64,000 bases of DNA from Forficula auricularia (GCA_024734495.1 JALMQS010000816.1:5791171-5855170), one strand, 5' to 3'; shown: positions 1 to 11,706, counted from the first letter of the stretch. Notes: generated from the sequence alone by a model not told the origin. Made by a program: numbers and translations.

Positions 1-607
1 TCAATTAAATTTAAAAAGTATCTAAAATAAAATAAAATTCAACTAGTATTCACATCTATAGATTCCCCACAATCTAATGGTTTAAATGAGAGATTAAATC
101 AGACTTTAGTAAATAGATTAAGATGTCAAATAAATGAAAAAGATAAACGAGCATGGCCAAAATTAGCAGAAGAATGCGTAAGAGAATATAATATTAAAAA
201 TCATAGCGTACCAAAATACTCACCCTCTTACCTGTTGTACGAACAAAATTCTGATATTATTCCCGAAGAGTTACAGAAAAAAGAAGATATAGAGAAAGAT
301 AGAGAAGAAGCATTCAGAAACCCAAAAATTTTTTTCTCAAAAATAGAAATAAATTTGATGTGAATAAAAAAGAACATCAATTCAAAGAAGGAGAATTGGT
401 ATATGTTACGAATGGAAATAAATTAAACAGGGCAAGTTAGAAGAAATAAGGAGCGGACCATTCATCATCAGCAAGAAAGTTTCAAACTCTATGTATAAAC
501 TAAAGTGTAATAAGAAAAACAAGGAAAGTGTGGTGGAGAGTAGGAAGCTGAGACCTTACTCTTTTTCTCCTTATGAGAAAAAGAGTCCCCTAGCAGAGGA
601 AGTGTAA
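1..607 (+). pseudogene. Ty3/gypsy-like integrase C-terminus, broken
   Basis: This is the 3' end of an LTR-retrotransposon pol gene, running in from the left edge. Integrase joins the element's cDNA to host DNA. The frame from about 31 reads SIDSPQSNGLNERLNQTL followed by a YSPSYLLY block, typical of the end of the Ty3-like catalytic core (the last catalytic Glu would be in NGLNERLN). A second segment has GELVYV and then SGPFII and KLRPYS, matching the C-terminal DNA-binding domain. The frame is broken by a stop at 28-30, a stop at 361-363 and a frameshift near 430-445, so the copy is dead. The reading ends at a TAA at 605-607. A purine-rich tract at 593-602 just before it fits a polypurine tract. 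The Ty3-like class is fairly sure; the family is not identified. Confidence 0.8.
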
Positions 608-1000
608 ATTAGATAATAATACCTTATTCCTAATTTAGCGCCCTTATTATAACCTCTAGGGATTTATTGAATATTATGTTGGTAGTAGCTCTAAGACCAG
701 CCAAGTGCGCTGTAAAGCACATGTCACTTCTGTTTAGATATAAGATAGTATAAACTTGTATTTTAATATAAATAGAAGATAATAAGAATAAATTGTACAT
801 CTTTAAATACGTGTGATAAAGGTCTTATAATCTTTTCATTTATAGGTAAGATTATCCTCTAATTATTTATTGTATAAAATGTATTGTATATTTGTTAATA
901 AAACCATTTATAGTTCCAGCTAAATTAAATTATTTATAACCTGATCGATTTAAAGATTACATTCATATATAATAGTACTGGCTGTAAATGAATGTGTATT
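603..1000 (+). repeat. Probable 3' LTR of the Ty3-like element, boundary unclear
   Basis: The sequence right after the purine tract begins with TG at 603, as an LTR would. It contains a TATA-like AT-rich segment near 740-775 and AATAAA-type signals near 780-790 and 898. Its 5' partner lies outside the window, so the right end cannot be fixed. Confidence 0.4.
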
Positions 1001-1860
1001 TAGTTTAAACACGACAAACGGAAAAGTCCCAAAATATATTTTTAAATTGCTCCTTAAAAAACGAATCACCCTTGTGTAAAAGTAGGAGTAAAACATAATT
1101 TCAAATTATATAGAGAACGAATCCTTATTGTTTTTAGAATTTGGCAATATTAATATTCTAAAAATATGCCAGACTGGACTATGAGATTTAGTGTTAAAAC
1201 TATTATAAATAAATTTTTTTTCCAAGTTTACATTTTGGACCGTCATTCCCTCACCCGTATTTTAAAAAAGTTAAGCGCCTATTTATGTATCATTTATCAT
1301 ATATTTGTGGGTATTTCTAGGATTAATAAAGTATCGTACATTCATATGGGAAATTATAAGGTTATTTTTTCTACTTTTGTGCAATAATGTTTTGTTTCCT
1401 CATTCCCTCACCTCCCTCATTTTTGGTGTTGGTTTTCTAAGATTGCCGACGGTCCAATAAGCCTGTACAAGAACAAGTTTATTTTCCATTTTGTCTCTCA
1501 CTATTTATCATATTTTTTTTGCGGGTATCACATATTTTTTTTGGAACTATTCTGAACCCATAACTACCATATATGGACCCCTTCACCCCTCTTTAAACTC
1601 AAAAAAGTTGGGAACCTTTTAGACAATTAGCCCATGTACCATCAAATTAACAAAAGAAATTCCATCAAATTATCAGTCATTTTTCGATTTTTTTTTTTTT
1701 TTTTTTTTGAGAATCAGCCATATACATAGTTATTAAATTAATCAACTTAAAGAATTTATTTCTGATAAAATCAATTCAAGTTTAGGTTTTGTAAATTTTC
1801 AAAAAAATAAATAAATAAAAAAATTATATATAAAAGTAAATTTTCAAACGATTTTAAATT
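1001..1860. other. AT-rich sequence, no gene seen
   Basis: Small open frames here use AT-rich composition and match nothing I know. A run of more than 20 T lies at 1690-1710 and could be the A-tail of a minus-strand retroposon, but no body is recognisable beside it. Confidence 0.5.
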
Positions 1861-1864
1861 CTAT

Positions 1865-2020
1865 TTTTATTCTGGTGAGGTAAATGGCAGGTAATCAAGG
1901 CATCTCACGACCCTGGTGGCCGATTAGTGCTGGCCACCTGCAGACAGCTCCCGGAGCCACGCAAGGACTCGAGGGTGGCGTAGCTTCTCAACAGGGATCC
2001 TTTAACCTTTTAAGCCACAC
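1865..2020. other. GC-rich island, unidentified
   Basis: About 150 bases are much richer in GC than their surroundings (for example GGTGGCCGATTAGTGCTGG near 1914). There is no open frame and no recognised tRNA box. It may be a degraded SINE or transposon end. Confidence 0.3.
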
Positions 2021-3072
2021 TTACAGCTAGGATTTTCTCCTTAAACATACTCATTTAAGGAATATATCATTTCAAACTAATTAATATTATAAATAATAGC
2101 AATGATTGAAGGAGGTGACCTTCACGCATTTTCACTTGAAGGATAATTGTTTTGCTATAATTAATATACTTAAATTAATTTCTGCGCATTGCATTTTTTT
2201 CCTTAATACCAAAAAACCATATTATTTAATAAAAATGTAGGTATTGAAGGATTATTTATTCTTATTGAAAATTTTCGTCCTTAATGAGATTTAATTATAT
2301 AGGTTATCGGAAAGAAGGACTATGTTTAATGAGCCCGCTATTTAGTTAATTTAGGTACATTTTTCCTTTAATTTTCGACTTCTTTAATTATATTGCATGC
2401 ACATATGAAGCTTGTAGATATTATTAAATTTTTTGGGTTTTAAAGACAATTACTATTAACTAGTAGCTACGAATTAGTTTTAATTTTAAAACGATGTAAT
2501 TTTTTGATACTAATAATATACTTAAAATGTTTTTTAAAACCTAACGATTTTAATAATACAAGCGACTCTATGATCTATCTCCAAATGTGTATGCATGTAA
2601 TATCTGAATACACAATATAATAATAAAGAAATCACAAATTAAACGACGAAACGTCGTTAAATCAATTAAAAAGCGTTTTCATTAAACAATCTCCTTCTTC
2701 CCGATAATATAACGCATATATAATTATTTAGTACCTGAAAAATGAGAGCGTTGCTCGGTAATTTTTTTTCTTCAGTTAAAAGAGATATTTTAATATAATT
2801 TTTACTTGCATATTTTAAATTTAAAATTCAGGTAAAAAGCTCAATTTTTATTTGGATTTTCAAATTGAAATAAAATTCAATTTATTTTTTGCCAATGTTT
2901 TGATTGTGCACAAAGTTTTGAAATTAATGGCAACTAAAAATAATATTAAAATCCTTCGAATTGACGGATTTTTAAAAAGAATTAAATTCAACGTATTAAT
3001 TCAGCATTGAATTCTACTATTGAGTCTTCAATTAAAATCTTTAATTATTAAAATTTCCTAATTTTAATAAAC
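2021..3072. other. AT-rich sequence, nothing recognised
   Basis: No coding frame, tRNA-like box or clear inverted repeat was seen. A short palindrome, ACGACGAAACGTCGT, lies near 2643. Confidence 0.5.
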
Positions 3073-4146
3073 AGGTTGTTTCATAATTAAATGACAATAT
3101 TGAAGGGGGTTAAGAAAAAAAAATTGATATAAACTTAGGTTCAGTTTTGCTTTATTTTTGTTATATAGGGCGATAAAGATTTTCTTGATAAATGTGTTTT
3201 TTTTTTAATTACTCCGAAACTATATTAGATATTTTTTATATTTTTTTTTAACAACTCCAAAACTATATTAGATATTGTTATTAAACTTGGTGGGTCTAAA
3301 CTAGCTGTAGAGACATCTTTTGAGAAAAAAATGAATTTTCAGTTTTAACCAGCAACGTTCCAATTAATTTCATTCTGATTTTTTTGAATGAATAAAATGA
3401 TACGCCACTGCTTTTTGCAAAAACAAAATATTATTAGTGTATTGTTTTGTTTTCTACTATAAATCAGGAATGAGTAAAGTTAAAGAATTATTTCAATAAA
3501 AAGTGTAAAAATATTATATTTTATATTCACGATACGAAAAAAGTCAGGAGATAATTTTTATTACAAAATGAAGCACTATTAATAAGATAATCTTCTTTTT
3601 TGAAAAAACAGTGGCGTTTTATTATTTTCATTCAAAATAATCAGTGTGAAATTTATTGGGACGACACTGGTTGAAACTGAAAATTTGTTTTTTTCACAAA
3701 AGATATCTCTCTACACCTAGTTTACACCCACCAAGTTTTATAAAAACATCTAATATAGTGAATATTGATGAGGCAGTCCAAAAAAAGAAGAAAATAATTT
3801 ATACTATCTTTTTATTCATAAACCGACGCGACGCGACGTTTCGGAGGCTATCCCTCCTTCGGGGTTTTGAAAACTCAGTGAAGGAAATCCATCATTTTTG
3901 GACTGTCTCATCAATATCCACTCAATTTCTCTTATCAGGCCGTCTCCAAAAATACTTCAATCTTATATCTAATATAGTTTCGAGTTAATTAAAAAAAAAA
4001 CATTTTTCAAAAAAATCTTTATCACTAATATATTATCAAAAAAAAAAAAAAGTAAAAACGGGCTTATGTTTTTATGAACTGTTTGTCTTAAAATCATCGA
4101 CAGATTAACGTACTCCAATATTGATATTCAATTATGAAACAGCCTT
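3073..4146. mobile_element. Non-autonomous DNA element with long inverted arms
   Basis: The left end reads GTTGTTTCATAATTAAATGA and the right end, reverse-complemented, reads GCTGTTTCATAATTGAATAT; the similarity continues inward through 'CAATATTG(A/G)AG'. Further inward both arms carry the block T(A/C)TCTAATATAGTTT(C/T)GGAGT; the left arm has it twice (about 3206-3232 and 3245-3275). No transposase is encoded. The right arm is interrupted by an insertion at 3760-3966. Confidence 0.75.
3760..3966. mobile_element. Inverted-repeat insertion with 12-bp target duplication
   Basis: ATCTAATATAGT flanks the insert at 3748-3759 and 3967-3978. The uninterrupted left arm of the host element (near 3260) shows the empty site. 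The insert has inverted parts (GAATATTGATGAGGCAGTCC at the left; GGACTGTCTCATCAATATCC at the right), a one-sided tail containing TTATCAGGCCGTCTCCAAAAAT, and a hairpin followed by GAAACGTC (minus strand, 3835-3864). It is related to the element at 11127-11278. A non-autonomous Penelope-like element is my inference. Confidence 0.75.
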
Positions 4147-4366
4147 TATAATAATATTTTTAATTAACTATCAGTGAGTTTTAAAAAAACAAAACAATTA
4201 ATTAATAAAAGAAAATTGAAAAAATGTAATTCATACATATTTTATTGACATTTTCACCTGTCACTAATTATTCTAATTAAGAAAATTCAATTAAAATGAA
4301 TTTACCAAGGAGAACCTATTCAAAACGTTTTGTCATCTTCGAAACTTGTTAGAGCCGTTTTCAAAA

Positions 4367-4632
4367 TAAAATAAGCTGACCTGTTCTGATGTTACCATCC
4401 ACTTGACTTTACAATACAACCTGGCCCTCACTTATATTTAATATTTAATAAAATTATTTATAATCATGTAGGGGAGGGGGGTTAGTTTTTTGCATTTTTA
4501 GACTCCTGGGGGCCCACTGATTATGTATACAAAATTTGATTGAGTATGGTACAAGAGCCTATATTTTCATTTTTTGATCCTACACCCCCCCCCACTCATT
4601 TTAGGCGGTTAATTTTAACATTTTTAGATTAA
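4367..4632 (+). repeat. HINE-like repeat, 5' part
   Basis: It starts with AATAAGCTGACCTGTTCTGA and contains one full core unit (TTTTTGCATTTTTAGACTCC near 4488, then GATTATGTATACAAAATTTG) and the start of another. It is colinear with copies at 12648 and 32100. It stops abruptly at 4632, where another element begins. Confidence 0.8.
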
Positions 4633-4850
4633 TAATTAGTAGAGATTGTGGTGTTGGTGCAAGGTGAGACATCTTTAATAAAGATAAGAGTAAATAAAAT
4701 ATTATATGTAATATTCATTTACTATGAGTTAAGGATTGTTCGAGCTCACTTGTTTCACATCTAGAATTAAATTAAAATTAAGAGATGTAAAAATTTTTCA
4801 AATATAAATATTTCGGGCTATCAACCCCATCGTAAGGGAAGGTACAGAAA
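4633..4850 (+). repeat. One arm of a hairpin element (family of 56310-56690)
   Basis: AGTAGAGATTGTGGTGTTGG starts both this copy and the one at 56310. The match continues through a GATAAGAGTAAATA block and TTTACTATGAGTTAAGGAT to ATTTCGGGCTATCAACCCC. Only one arm is present, and its CTGANGA box is degraded. Confidence 0.75.
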
Positions 4851-7180
4851 ATAACTAATTTAACTTATTGAATACTGAGGGCGCCTATTTGTTTAGTGAA
4901 CAAAGGAAAAATTGTTTTCATTATTTAAATTATTTTTAATGGATAATTTCTCTTAGGCTATTGTTAAGTGAAAATTTGTGTTGGGTAGGGTTTATTGACT
5001 TAGGTATGGATAAATAAGGGAAAAATTAGAAGTTCATTGACTTTTGTCTAGGCTGAGAATATATTTTTTGGATTTGTTATTAACGAACAGGTCTATTATT
5101 ATGTTTTTCTTTACATCGAGTTAATTATTGATAACATTTTTCATCGTTCGCCAGGGCATATTTTATTTCCGTGGATTCAAGAAGATTGTTTTAGAAGCAG
5201 AGGCCAATAATCTTATAAGTTTTCTGAATTAAAAATTCAAAAAAAAAAAAAAGTATTTGGCTTGCTGGAATGAAATTTCTATTAGGTTTCATTCTTGAGT
5301 ATCGGAATCCAAACACGGAGACAGACACAAAGACAAAAAAATCATAGTTGAAAATATTTTTTCTCCATATTTCAGACATTGTCGTACAAAAAAATTAGAA
5401 AAAAATGTGTTGGCACTGGAGTAGTTGAAATCCTTAATTTTAAAACCTACTAATAGCTTGCCATGACAAGTAGGAGAATTGATTAAAATTCGGAAATTTA
5501 ATATATTATTTTAAAACCTACTAAATAATTAATGACAAATAAAATTAGTAAATTTAAATTGTTGTTGTTTTAAAACAACCCCGAGTCCCGTGGCCAGCAA
5601 GATGTCTCCTCAAGGTTTGTCTCTTATTTCCCATCTATTGAATGGGTCAATTCTCCTTTATTGTTACAAAGAGAGTTCAAAATTCTCTAAAGAGAGTTTC
5701 ACTTTAAAAAGAGATATTCAACTGAAGATTCTAATGACGGGCCGTCCGAGCAGGCATGGCTTCATCTCCTTCCAGAAGCATGCTAAATAAGAACTACTTC
5801 TACACAAACGAGATATCACTTTTTTTCAGACCTCTGGCGGCTTTTAACGATTCTTCTGAGGTACTCATTGATTTAAAAATTAATTAAATCAATTTAGAAG
5901 TATTTCTATGATCGCGTTCTTCGCTTTGTCCCATAGTCTCGTCCTCTCACACTCATGTTTTCGTTACATCAATTTTTTCTACATATTTATTAATAGTACA
6001 TTTCGTAGATGTTTATTATAATGTACATTCTCTTAAAGGAATAAGATATACATTTTGACTAACAAGGAGTTTATTAAGAATAATAATTAATCAAATTTAT
6101 GACATTTTATACAGATCCATGGATTGTATTGGTAAAATAGTATTTTCTATTATCTTTACACATGGATAGATATCATATATCCAAAAAGTTAATTAAGGCC
6201 CTTCTTTGAATGCATCTCAATTTAACTGAGGAACGGTGGCAGGGGAGTAGGATAACCGCAGATCCGCCCTGCCTGAGATTACTTGCCGGGGCTACCGGAA
6301 TTGCTAGTAGCCGACAAAGAAGAGTTCGGTTTGCAAGAAAAAATAGATTAAATAAGACGACCTATGATTTGTTTGGCTAATATTGCTTTACCTGTGATTA
6401 GAATCGATAAAGAAAGAGCATCGGCGCCAGTCAAATGAGATTCCAGACCTCACAAGTGAGATTTTTGTTTGAGGTCGGATCTCTGATGCCAAGCAATAAG
6501 ATTTGAAGGTTCTATATGAATAAATTGACTGACCTTTCAAGATGGAAGAATTGCAATATAATGGGAAAAAAATATTAATTTAAATTTGCATAATGATGCA
6601 CAACAAGTTAAAATAGCAAATATAATACTACCTTTCAGATTATTATATCATTTATATTTCAACTTATGGAACTAGTTATATATTCATTCAGTGGGATAGT
6701 CGGTTAATTAAATAATTCATGAATTTTGAATGAGACAATATAATAACGATTAAGGACTTGACTTATTTTACAGTTTTATAGAGGGAAGAAGATAGGTGAA
6801 AAAGTATCCATTGATCGACCATTTTTGATTATTTTTTCTTTGTTCAACGTTTTGACATTTATAATGATTTTTTGTCTATTTAATTAATGGATTTGACTAA
6901 GGAAAAAGAGATAATTTAAGATTCAGAGACATAAACAAAAATTAGTAGGTATAAATTAATTAGAATTTCAAGTTTACCAGAATAGCCAAGAGAATGCGAA
7001 TCAGTATCATTTCATAAGACTAATCAGTAATATCACTTCTTATTACAAGCTATATTCATAAATTGCGGTGGAAAATATACCACTTCGCAATTATTTTTTT
7101 TATAAATTCAACTTTGTTTTATTGAATTGCATATTATTTTTGACTAATACAAATAAATTATTATAAATATCCAAATTAAT
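4851..7180. other. AT-rich sequence with one GC-richer island, no gene
   Basis: No family is recognised. The stretch 6225-6330 (GAACGGTGGCAGGGGAGTAG onward) is distinctly GC-rich and unidentified. A 66-codon frame at 5590-5790 has no recognisable similarity and ordinary AT-rich flanks. Confidence 0.45.
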
Positions 7181-7189
7181 AACAAAAAC

Positions 7190-7505
7190 TCTTATGGCCC
7201 ATCTACACTATGGCCCAACCTGATCCAATGATGTAGGCTATGTTGGCCACCAGTAAAACGTGTTAAATTGACGGAGCCTCCACACAGTGGCCCAATAGTT
7301 GGGCCAATGTCAATGGCTTTGTGGAAACGCCACCTAGTCACTGCGCACTTTCATTGGCCCTCTTTGATGTGTCGAAAAAACTGCTCCGAAGGCTAACCAT
7401 CGCCAATCTCATTGCCAGCGTCAACTAATATTGGCCAATACAATCCAACACACCTTTACACATTGGCTTTGGCTTGAATTGACCCAAGTGGAATAATAGT
7501 TTAGA
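7190..7505. repeat. TTGGCC-rich short-repeat segment, possible MITE
   Basis: TGGCC or its complement recurs many times (for example TATGGCCCAACCTG, AGTGGCCCAATAGTTGGGCC, TATTGGCCAATAC). The segment is GC-richer than its flanks. It resembles miniature elements with internal short inverted repeats, but clean termini could not be fixed. Confidence 0.4.
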
Positions 7506-8439
7506 GGAGTCATTAAATTTGTTGTAACAAGTATTTAAAATAAATTAAATAATTTTCAATATTAAAACGAATTAGATCAGTTATAAATTTATTTGGTATA
7601 GTGATGAGATAGTTTCCCACAGCAGTTTAAATGTATAGTGATATATTCCCACCGTTTTCTTTTCATTTAGTAAGAGGAATATATAAGCCCGGAGCTGCGT
7701 TGTGTGTGGGATTAAAAATTAAAAAAAAAAATTAAATACCTTACATTAGGAATTTCTGTCAGATCTGAAGGGGCGTACCGGAAGCAGCTATAGGGGGTGC
7801 CATTGTGGCTAAAGTGTAGGTACTATACTTTTATACGGGATTTTAATAAAAGCCCAATTTCATCACGTAAACGAAATTACTTTGAACTCTTTTAAGACTT
7901 GTGCTTATAATTTTTTGTAGGTAGGGCGGAGACGGGCAAAGTGGCCATGGATTGCAAAGTGGTCCTAGGGCTACGGGGGCCTCAGAGGTGCCGTACCGCA
8001 TGGGGAACGCCCAAACTTGTTCCACTCAATGGTATCAGTCACTTTGAGAAGGCTAATCTCTGGTTAACGTGTCGTCTCTCGAAGTTACTACAATTATTTA
8101 GGTTTTTTATCATCCTGACGAAAGATAAGTGCTCAGTTTGTGTATTTCTTACTATGAAACCAGGCTACTTACAGTTTTTCAAGGAAATTGTTTTGAAAGG
8201 GTGGCACTTGACTACGAAATCCTCCTTTGGCGATCGCTTAGTTCCATCAGGTCATTGTGTAATGGCGTCAATCCGGGCAAAGTGGCCAACAGCTTTCGAA
8301 GTTCTTCAATAGCGTCTTATAAAGACTTCATTTTTTTCAAGTTAATTTGGTAAATAAGAACTTTTTTGTAACTTTTCTATAAATAAAATACATTATTTTC
8401 TAAGTTTAAGCCATTTTTTATCACTTATTTTTTGACTTA
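7506..8439. other. Mixed sequence, no supported gene
   Basis: There is a GC-richer piece around 7920-8030 and open frames of 123 and 74 codons at 7941-8353. Their products show no recognisable domain and overlap in different frames, so they are not annotated. Confidence 0.4.
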
Positions 8440-8694
8440 GAAGTTAAGTGGCTTTTACAGCTTGGGTGGGATGTACTACCACACCCACCATATTCTCCAG
8501 ATCTGGCACCATCGGGTTATTACTTGTTTCGGTCCCTACAAAATTTTTTAGACGGTAAACCCTTTACTTCAAATGAAGGTTTCATAAATGCATTGGGTCA
8601 GTTTTTTGCCAGCAAAGATCAACATTTTTTTAAACTTCGAATAATGCTACTGTCAGAAAAATGGCAAAAGGGGAAATTTATAATTTATGTGTAG
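8440..8694 (+). pseudogene. mariner transposase C-terminal fragment
   Basis: The frame reads LGWDVLPHPPYSPDLAPSGY and then YLFRSLQNFL, a classic signature of mariner-family (Tc1/mariner) transposases. The last residue of the catalytic triad lies in the PDLAPSxY motif; here the usual Asp after APS is Gly (APSGYY rather than APSDYH). The remainder (FTSNEGF, QFFASKDQ, SEKWQKG) matches the C-terminus, and the frame ends at TAG 8692-8694. Only about 80 of the usual 340 or so residues remain, with no paired-like DNA-binding domain upstream, so this is a 5'-truncated relic. AT-rich 3' sequence to about 8760, with TTCGCTACACCC, may include the right terminal repeat. Confidence 0.88.
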
Positions 8695-8769
8695 ACAACT
8701 TTTTACATATATTGCTTTTTAAAATTAAGAAATAAAAATTTCGCTACACCCTTATGTGCATTTAGTTAT

Positions 8770-9645
8770 ATAGCTGGGCTGATTGTAAATTTTACTCTTA
8801 TTCTGAGGAGGACCTGGACGAAAGTATAAATAAATATGTATATAAAAATTCTGATTCCTATATATAATTATTTATTACATTTTTTATGACGTGTCATTGT
8901 AAATTATCGGTAAGAACAAAAGGACGTTCCTAAACAAGATCAACAAATTAAACTTTCTTAAGATGAAGTAGTGGTTGAGATTTTTTTCGGTTTTTATCTT
9001 GGCTCCGTTTCTTCTCTCAAAAGGAGATCGCCAACTTCACCGACAAATAAAAAGAACTGACTAGGCATGCGTTCGGCTTTGCTCCTGATCCGCGTTTTGC
9101 GTTCCCGGACCATGTTGGTCGCGGACCGGATGTCGCTACTGCTTTGAAGTAACTTCTCGGGAAGCTTTGCTCTTAGACAAGAGCAGAATTCCATTTTTGA
9201 TATGATTCTTACCAGTTGTAATGCCGTGATTGTTTTCTTGAAACTGTCACGTTTATAACTGAAGGATCTATTTCTAGTATATTTACTAGAATTTGTAAAT
9301 ACAAAATAGTTTGAGAAAATAGAAATATCTGATCAATTTCAAACGAGACAATAGAGGAAAATGTGATCAATTTTCAAAAGATTAGGCTAACTTTTTGGAT
9401 ATTTTATGATTTGGCAATTTTTGTCAATGAACAATTTTGCCTATGAATTAAATGTTAATAACGGAACTTTACGCTTGCGAATAATGTTTGGATTTGAAAC
9501 GCAGTTGATAACTCTAATATCATCCGAAACCATAAGCGATTCGCTTAACAACCTGATCGCTTAATATTTGCACGACCCATCATGCGAATCATATCAAATA
9601 ATTTAATATTTTATTTAAATAATAATAGCCTTTTTTGCCTTGGTG
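8770..9645. other. Mostly AT-rich, one minus-strand open segment
   Basis: On the minus strand, 8994-9194 gives 66 codons (with ERMPSQFFLFVGEVGDLLLR) in locally GC-rich DNA. The VGDLL stretch faintly recalls the end of retroelement integrases, but the match is too weak to name. The rest holds nothing recognised. Confidence 0.3.
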
Positions 9646-9649
9646 GAGA

Positions 9650-10015
9650 ATTTAAGAGGGTTTAAGAGCGAGCCGCCGTGGAGCTCCTAAGGTGACTTAT
9701 TACCAAACTCTATCTATATAAGTAAAGACTAGCCACTTACGATACCCCCTCTCGTTCGAACTGACGAGGTCCCGAGGGAAGATGAACAACACGTCTGGAG
9801 TCAGCCAGAATGCAGAAACTACCGCAGGAGGGTCAAGTTTGGCCCTCGAGCGCCTAAAAAGTCTTCACTCCTAATTTGTTTAAGGGTTTTCCCCCTAGAC
9901 TGGTAGCCGATCAAGGCTTAAGAGTCTCATCCATCTTTTCCCTATTAGTCGCTTCTTAAGACATGCAGGGAGTACTGCGGGTCTATTCTAAGCCCAACCC
10001 GCAGGGCTATATTTA
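9650..10015 (-). repeat. GC-rich dispersed repeat, probably a retroelement end
   Basis: The segment contains TATTAGTCGCTTCTTAAGAC, then ATGCAGGGAGTACTGCGGGT and AACCCGCAGGG. From memory this block (reverse complement: a '...TCTTAAGAAGCGACTAATA' type sequence) recurs widely in invertebrate genomes, but I cannot assign it to a named element. Confidence 0.4.
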
Positions 10016-10135
10016 AATAATATTTTGAAATATATTGGAATTAAATTGAAATTATTATTATTTCCGTCAATAATTTGTATAAATTTGAAAAGTTTATAAT
10101 AGGAAAATAAGGACAAGTTTTATGTGTGACTTTTT

Positions 10136-10189
10136 TATTTATCAGCCAACGTTTCGTCGACTTTGGCGACTTCTTCAGGGCTTCAAATA
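10136..10189 (-). ncRNA. Hammerhead-ribozyme-like motif
   Basis: Read on the minus strand: outer stem I TATTT / AAATA, inner stem I GCC / GGC, core CTGAAGA, one extra A, stem II GTCG / CGAC, then CGAA, self-complementary ACGT, and T at the cleavage-site position. These are the conserved hammerhead residues plus one extra base after A9. An extra A here is known from a natural viroid hammerhead. Stem III (ACGT) could form only between two molecules. Confidence 0.6.
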
Positions 10190-10541
10190 GTCATGCCACA
10201 CATTGGTCTAAATTTTCTTGTTATCTTAGTTACCATTGAAGACCATCAGAAAGACAAATTTCAAAAAATATTTGACACATTCACATAAACAATTTTTCCT
10301 TCTATTCTTTATATTATTAACTATATTAAACAAAACAAAAATACATAGAATGAGGCAACAGTGTTTTAAAAAACAGTGTTTCCTCATTCAGTGTATTTCT
10401 GTTTTGTCTAATTTAATTATTATTAATATAAGGAAAAATTGTTTATGTGAATGTGGCAAATATTTTTTGAAATTTGTCTTTCTGATAGTTTTCAATGGTA
10501 ACGAAGATAAAAAGAAAATTTAGACATATGTGTGGCATGAC

Positions 10542-10596
10542 TATTTGAAGTCCTGAAGAAGTCGACAAAGTCGACGAAAACGTCGGCCGATAAATA
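10542..10596 (+). ncRNA. Hammerhead-like motif, partner arm
   Basis: It has outer stem I TATTT / AAATA, inner stem I GTC / GGC (one G-U pair, against GCC / GGC in the other arm), CTGAAGA, an extra A, stem II GTCGAC / GTCGAC, then CGAAAACGTC. An additional A in the CGAAA stretch compared with the other arm may impair it. Confidence 0.5.
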
Positions 10597-10852
10597 AAAA
10601 AAGTCACACATAAAAACTTGTTCTTATTTTTCCTAATATAAACTTTCAAATTAATTGAATTGAAATATTAAAAATTAATATTTATATGATCTCTTCTCTA
10701 GGTAATGGAATCCAAACTCACACACAATAACAATCCAAAATAATTTTTTTTTTTAATTTTTCAGACATTTTGAAATAAGAATAAATAAAAAATGAAATTT
10801 TTAAGTCAATTCAATGCACTGAGTAAAAAAAATATCTCCTTGCAAAGTCCCT

Positions 10853-11410
10853 TTTGTTAACCGACTTCAAAAAGGAGAAGGTTATCAATTCGACTGAATT
10901 TTTTTTTATCTATTTATTCGATTTATTCGCCAATTGTGAACCGATTTTGATGATTTTTTGCGTTGGGTTCAGTCCAGTTCCCCATTGGTTCCGTGTTTTT
11001 CATTGTTATTGGACATTTTTTGTTATGTTTGTTCAGGTATAACTTCTTTGTTTATGAACCGATTTTAATTATTCTTTCTGCGTTTGGATCAGTATAGCAC
11101 CAATATAGTCAAGATATCTAACTATTAAGTGGATATTGATGAGACAATCTAAAAAAGAAGATAATTTATACTATCTTTTTATTTCATTTTATAGTATAAA
11201 TTATCTTCTTTTTTTGACTGCCTCATCAATATCCACTTAATTAACTTATCAGTCCGTCTCCAAAAATTAGTCCGATCTGATATCTAACTATTTATTTATT
11301 TATTTATTTTATGTATGTTCAGCGAGAACTTTTTGCCACGTGGACCGATTTCTATGATTCTTTTTTTATTGGAAAGGGGATACCTTAGGGGTGGTCCCAT
11401 ATTAATTTGG
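10853..11410 (+). repeat. Dispersed repeat beginning CCGACTTCAAAAAGG
   Basis: CCGACTTCAAAAAGGAGAAG is followed by GGTTATCAATTCGACTG and two AACCGATTTT(G/A)AT-type blocks (10938, 11056). I recall such sequence as highly dispersed in insect genomes. It is interrupted at 11127-11278 by another insertion. Confidence 0.6.
11127..11278. mobile_element. Short hairpin insertion with 14-bp target duplication
   Basis: GATATCTAACTATT occurs at 11113-11126 and 11279-11292. The insert is largely palindromic (AAGATAATTTATACTATC against its inverse; AAGTGGATATTGATGAG against CTCATCAATATCCACTT). It ends with a one-sided tail containing TTATCAGTCCGTCTCC. The same outer and inner sequences occur in the insertion at 3760-3966. 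Confidence 0.85.
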
Positions 11411-11531
11411 TCAAGTTCTGATGATATGATCAATGACTAAATAACGTAAATCTCCAATTCTTATGAGCAAATAATCGAAATTATAATAAATAAAATCTTT
11501 TATAAAAAAAATCTTAAAACATCCATTTAAA

Positions 11532-11562
11532 ACCCGCAAACGTTTCGAGAGAATTTCTCTAT
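11532..11562 (-). other. Weak hairpin-CGAAACGTT motif
   Basis: On the minus strand, GAGAAATTCTC is followed by TCGAAACGTTT. The downstream half matches the hammerhead-like motif, but the CTGANGA box is absent, so it may be a decayed copy or chance. Confidence 0.2.
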
Positions 11563-11706
11563 TTATTAATTGAATTTTATTATCATTTTCTGATTCATTC
11601 GCCCGACGCTTTCTCTTACGAGATGAATACAAATTATTATATTAAGTCACTATTAATAATATCACTAAAAAAGAGAAAAATAAAAATAATTTTTATAAAA
11701 AAAAAT

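Larger units (their letters stand above)
10082..10653. mobile_element. Palindromic element, arms about 280 bp
   Basis: The left arm starts AATTTGAAAAGTTTATAATA and the right arm ends TTATATTAGGAAAAA as its inverse. The two halves mirror each other almost throughout, meeting near 10368 (AACAGTGTTTT / AAAACAGTGTTT). No protein is encoded; the open frames inside are by-products. Each arm carries a hammerhead-like motif, at 10136-10189 and 10542-10596. Confidence 0.85.

Noticed and set aside
1..607. Possible active endogenous retrovirus
   Set aside because: Stops and a frameshift break the integrase, and no envelope-like frame follows before the LTR.
7941..8353. 123- and 74-codon frames upstream of the mariner fragment
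   Set aside because: They do not match the expected upstream part of a mariner transposase and overlap each other in different frames.
10236..10649. Open frames of 95 and 68 codons on both strands
   Set aside because: They lie in the two arms of the palindrome and mirror each other; the products are low-complexity.
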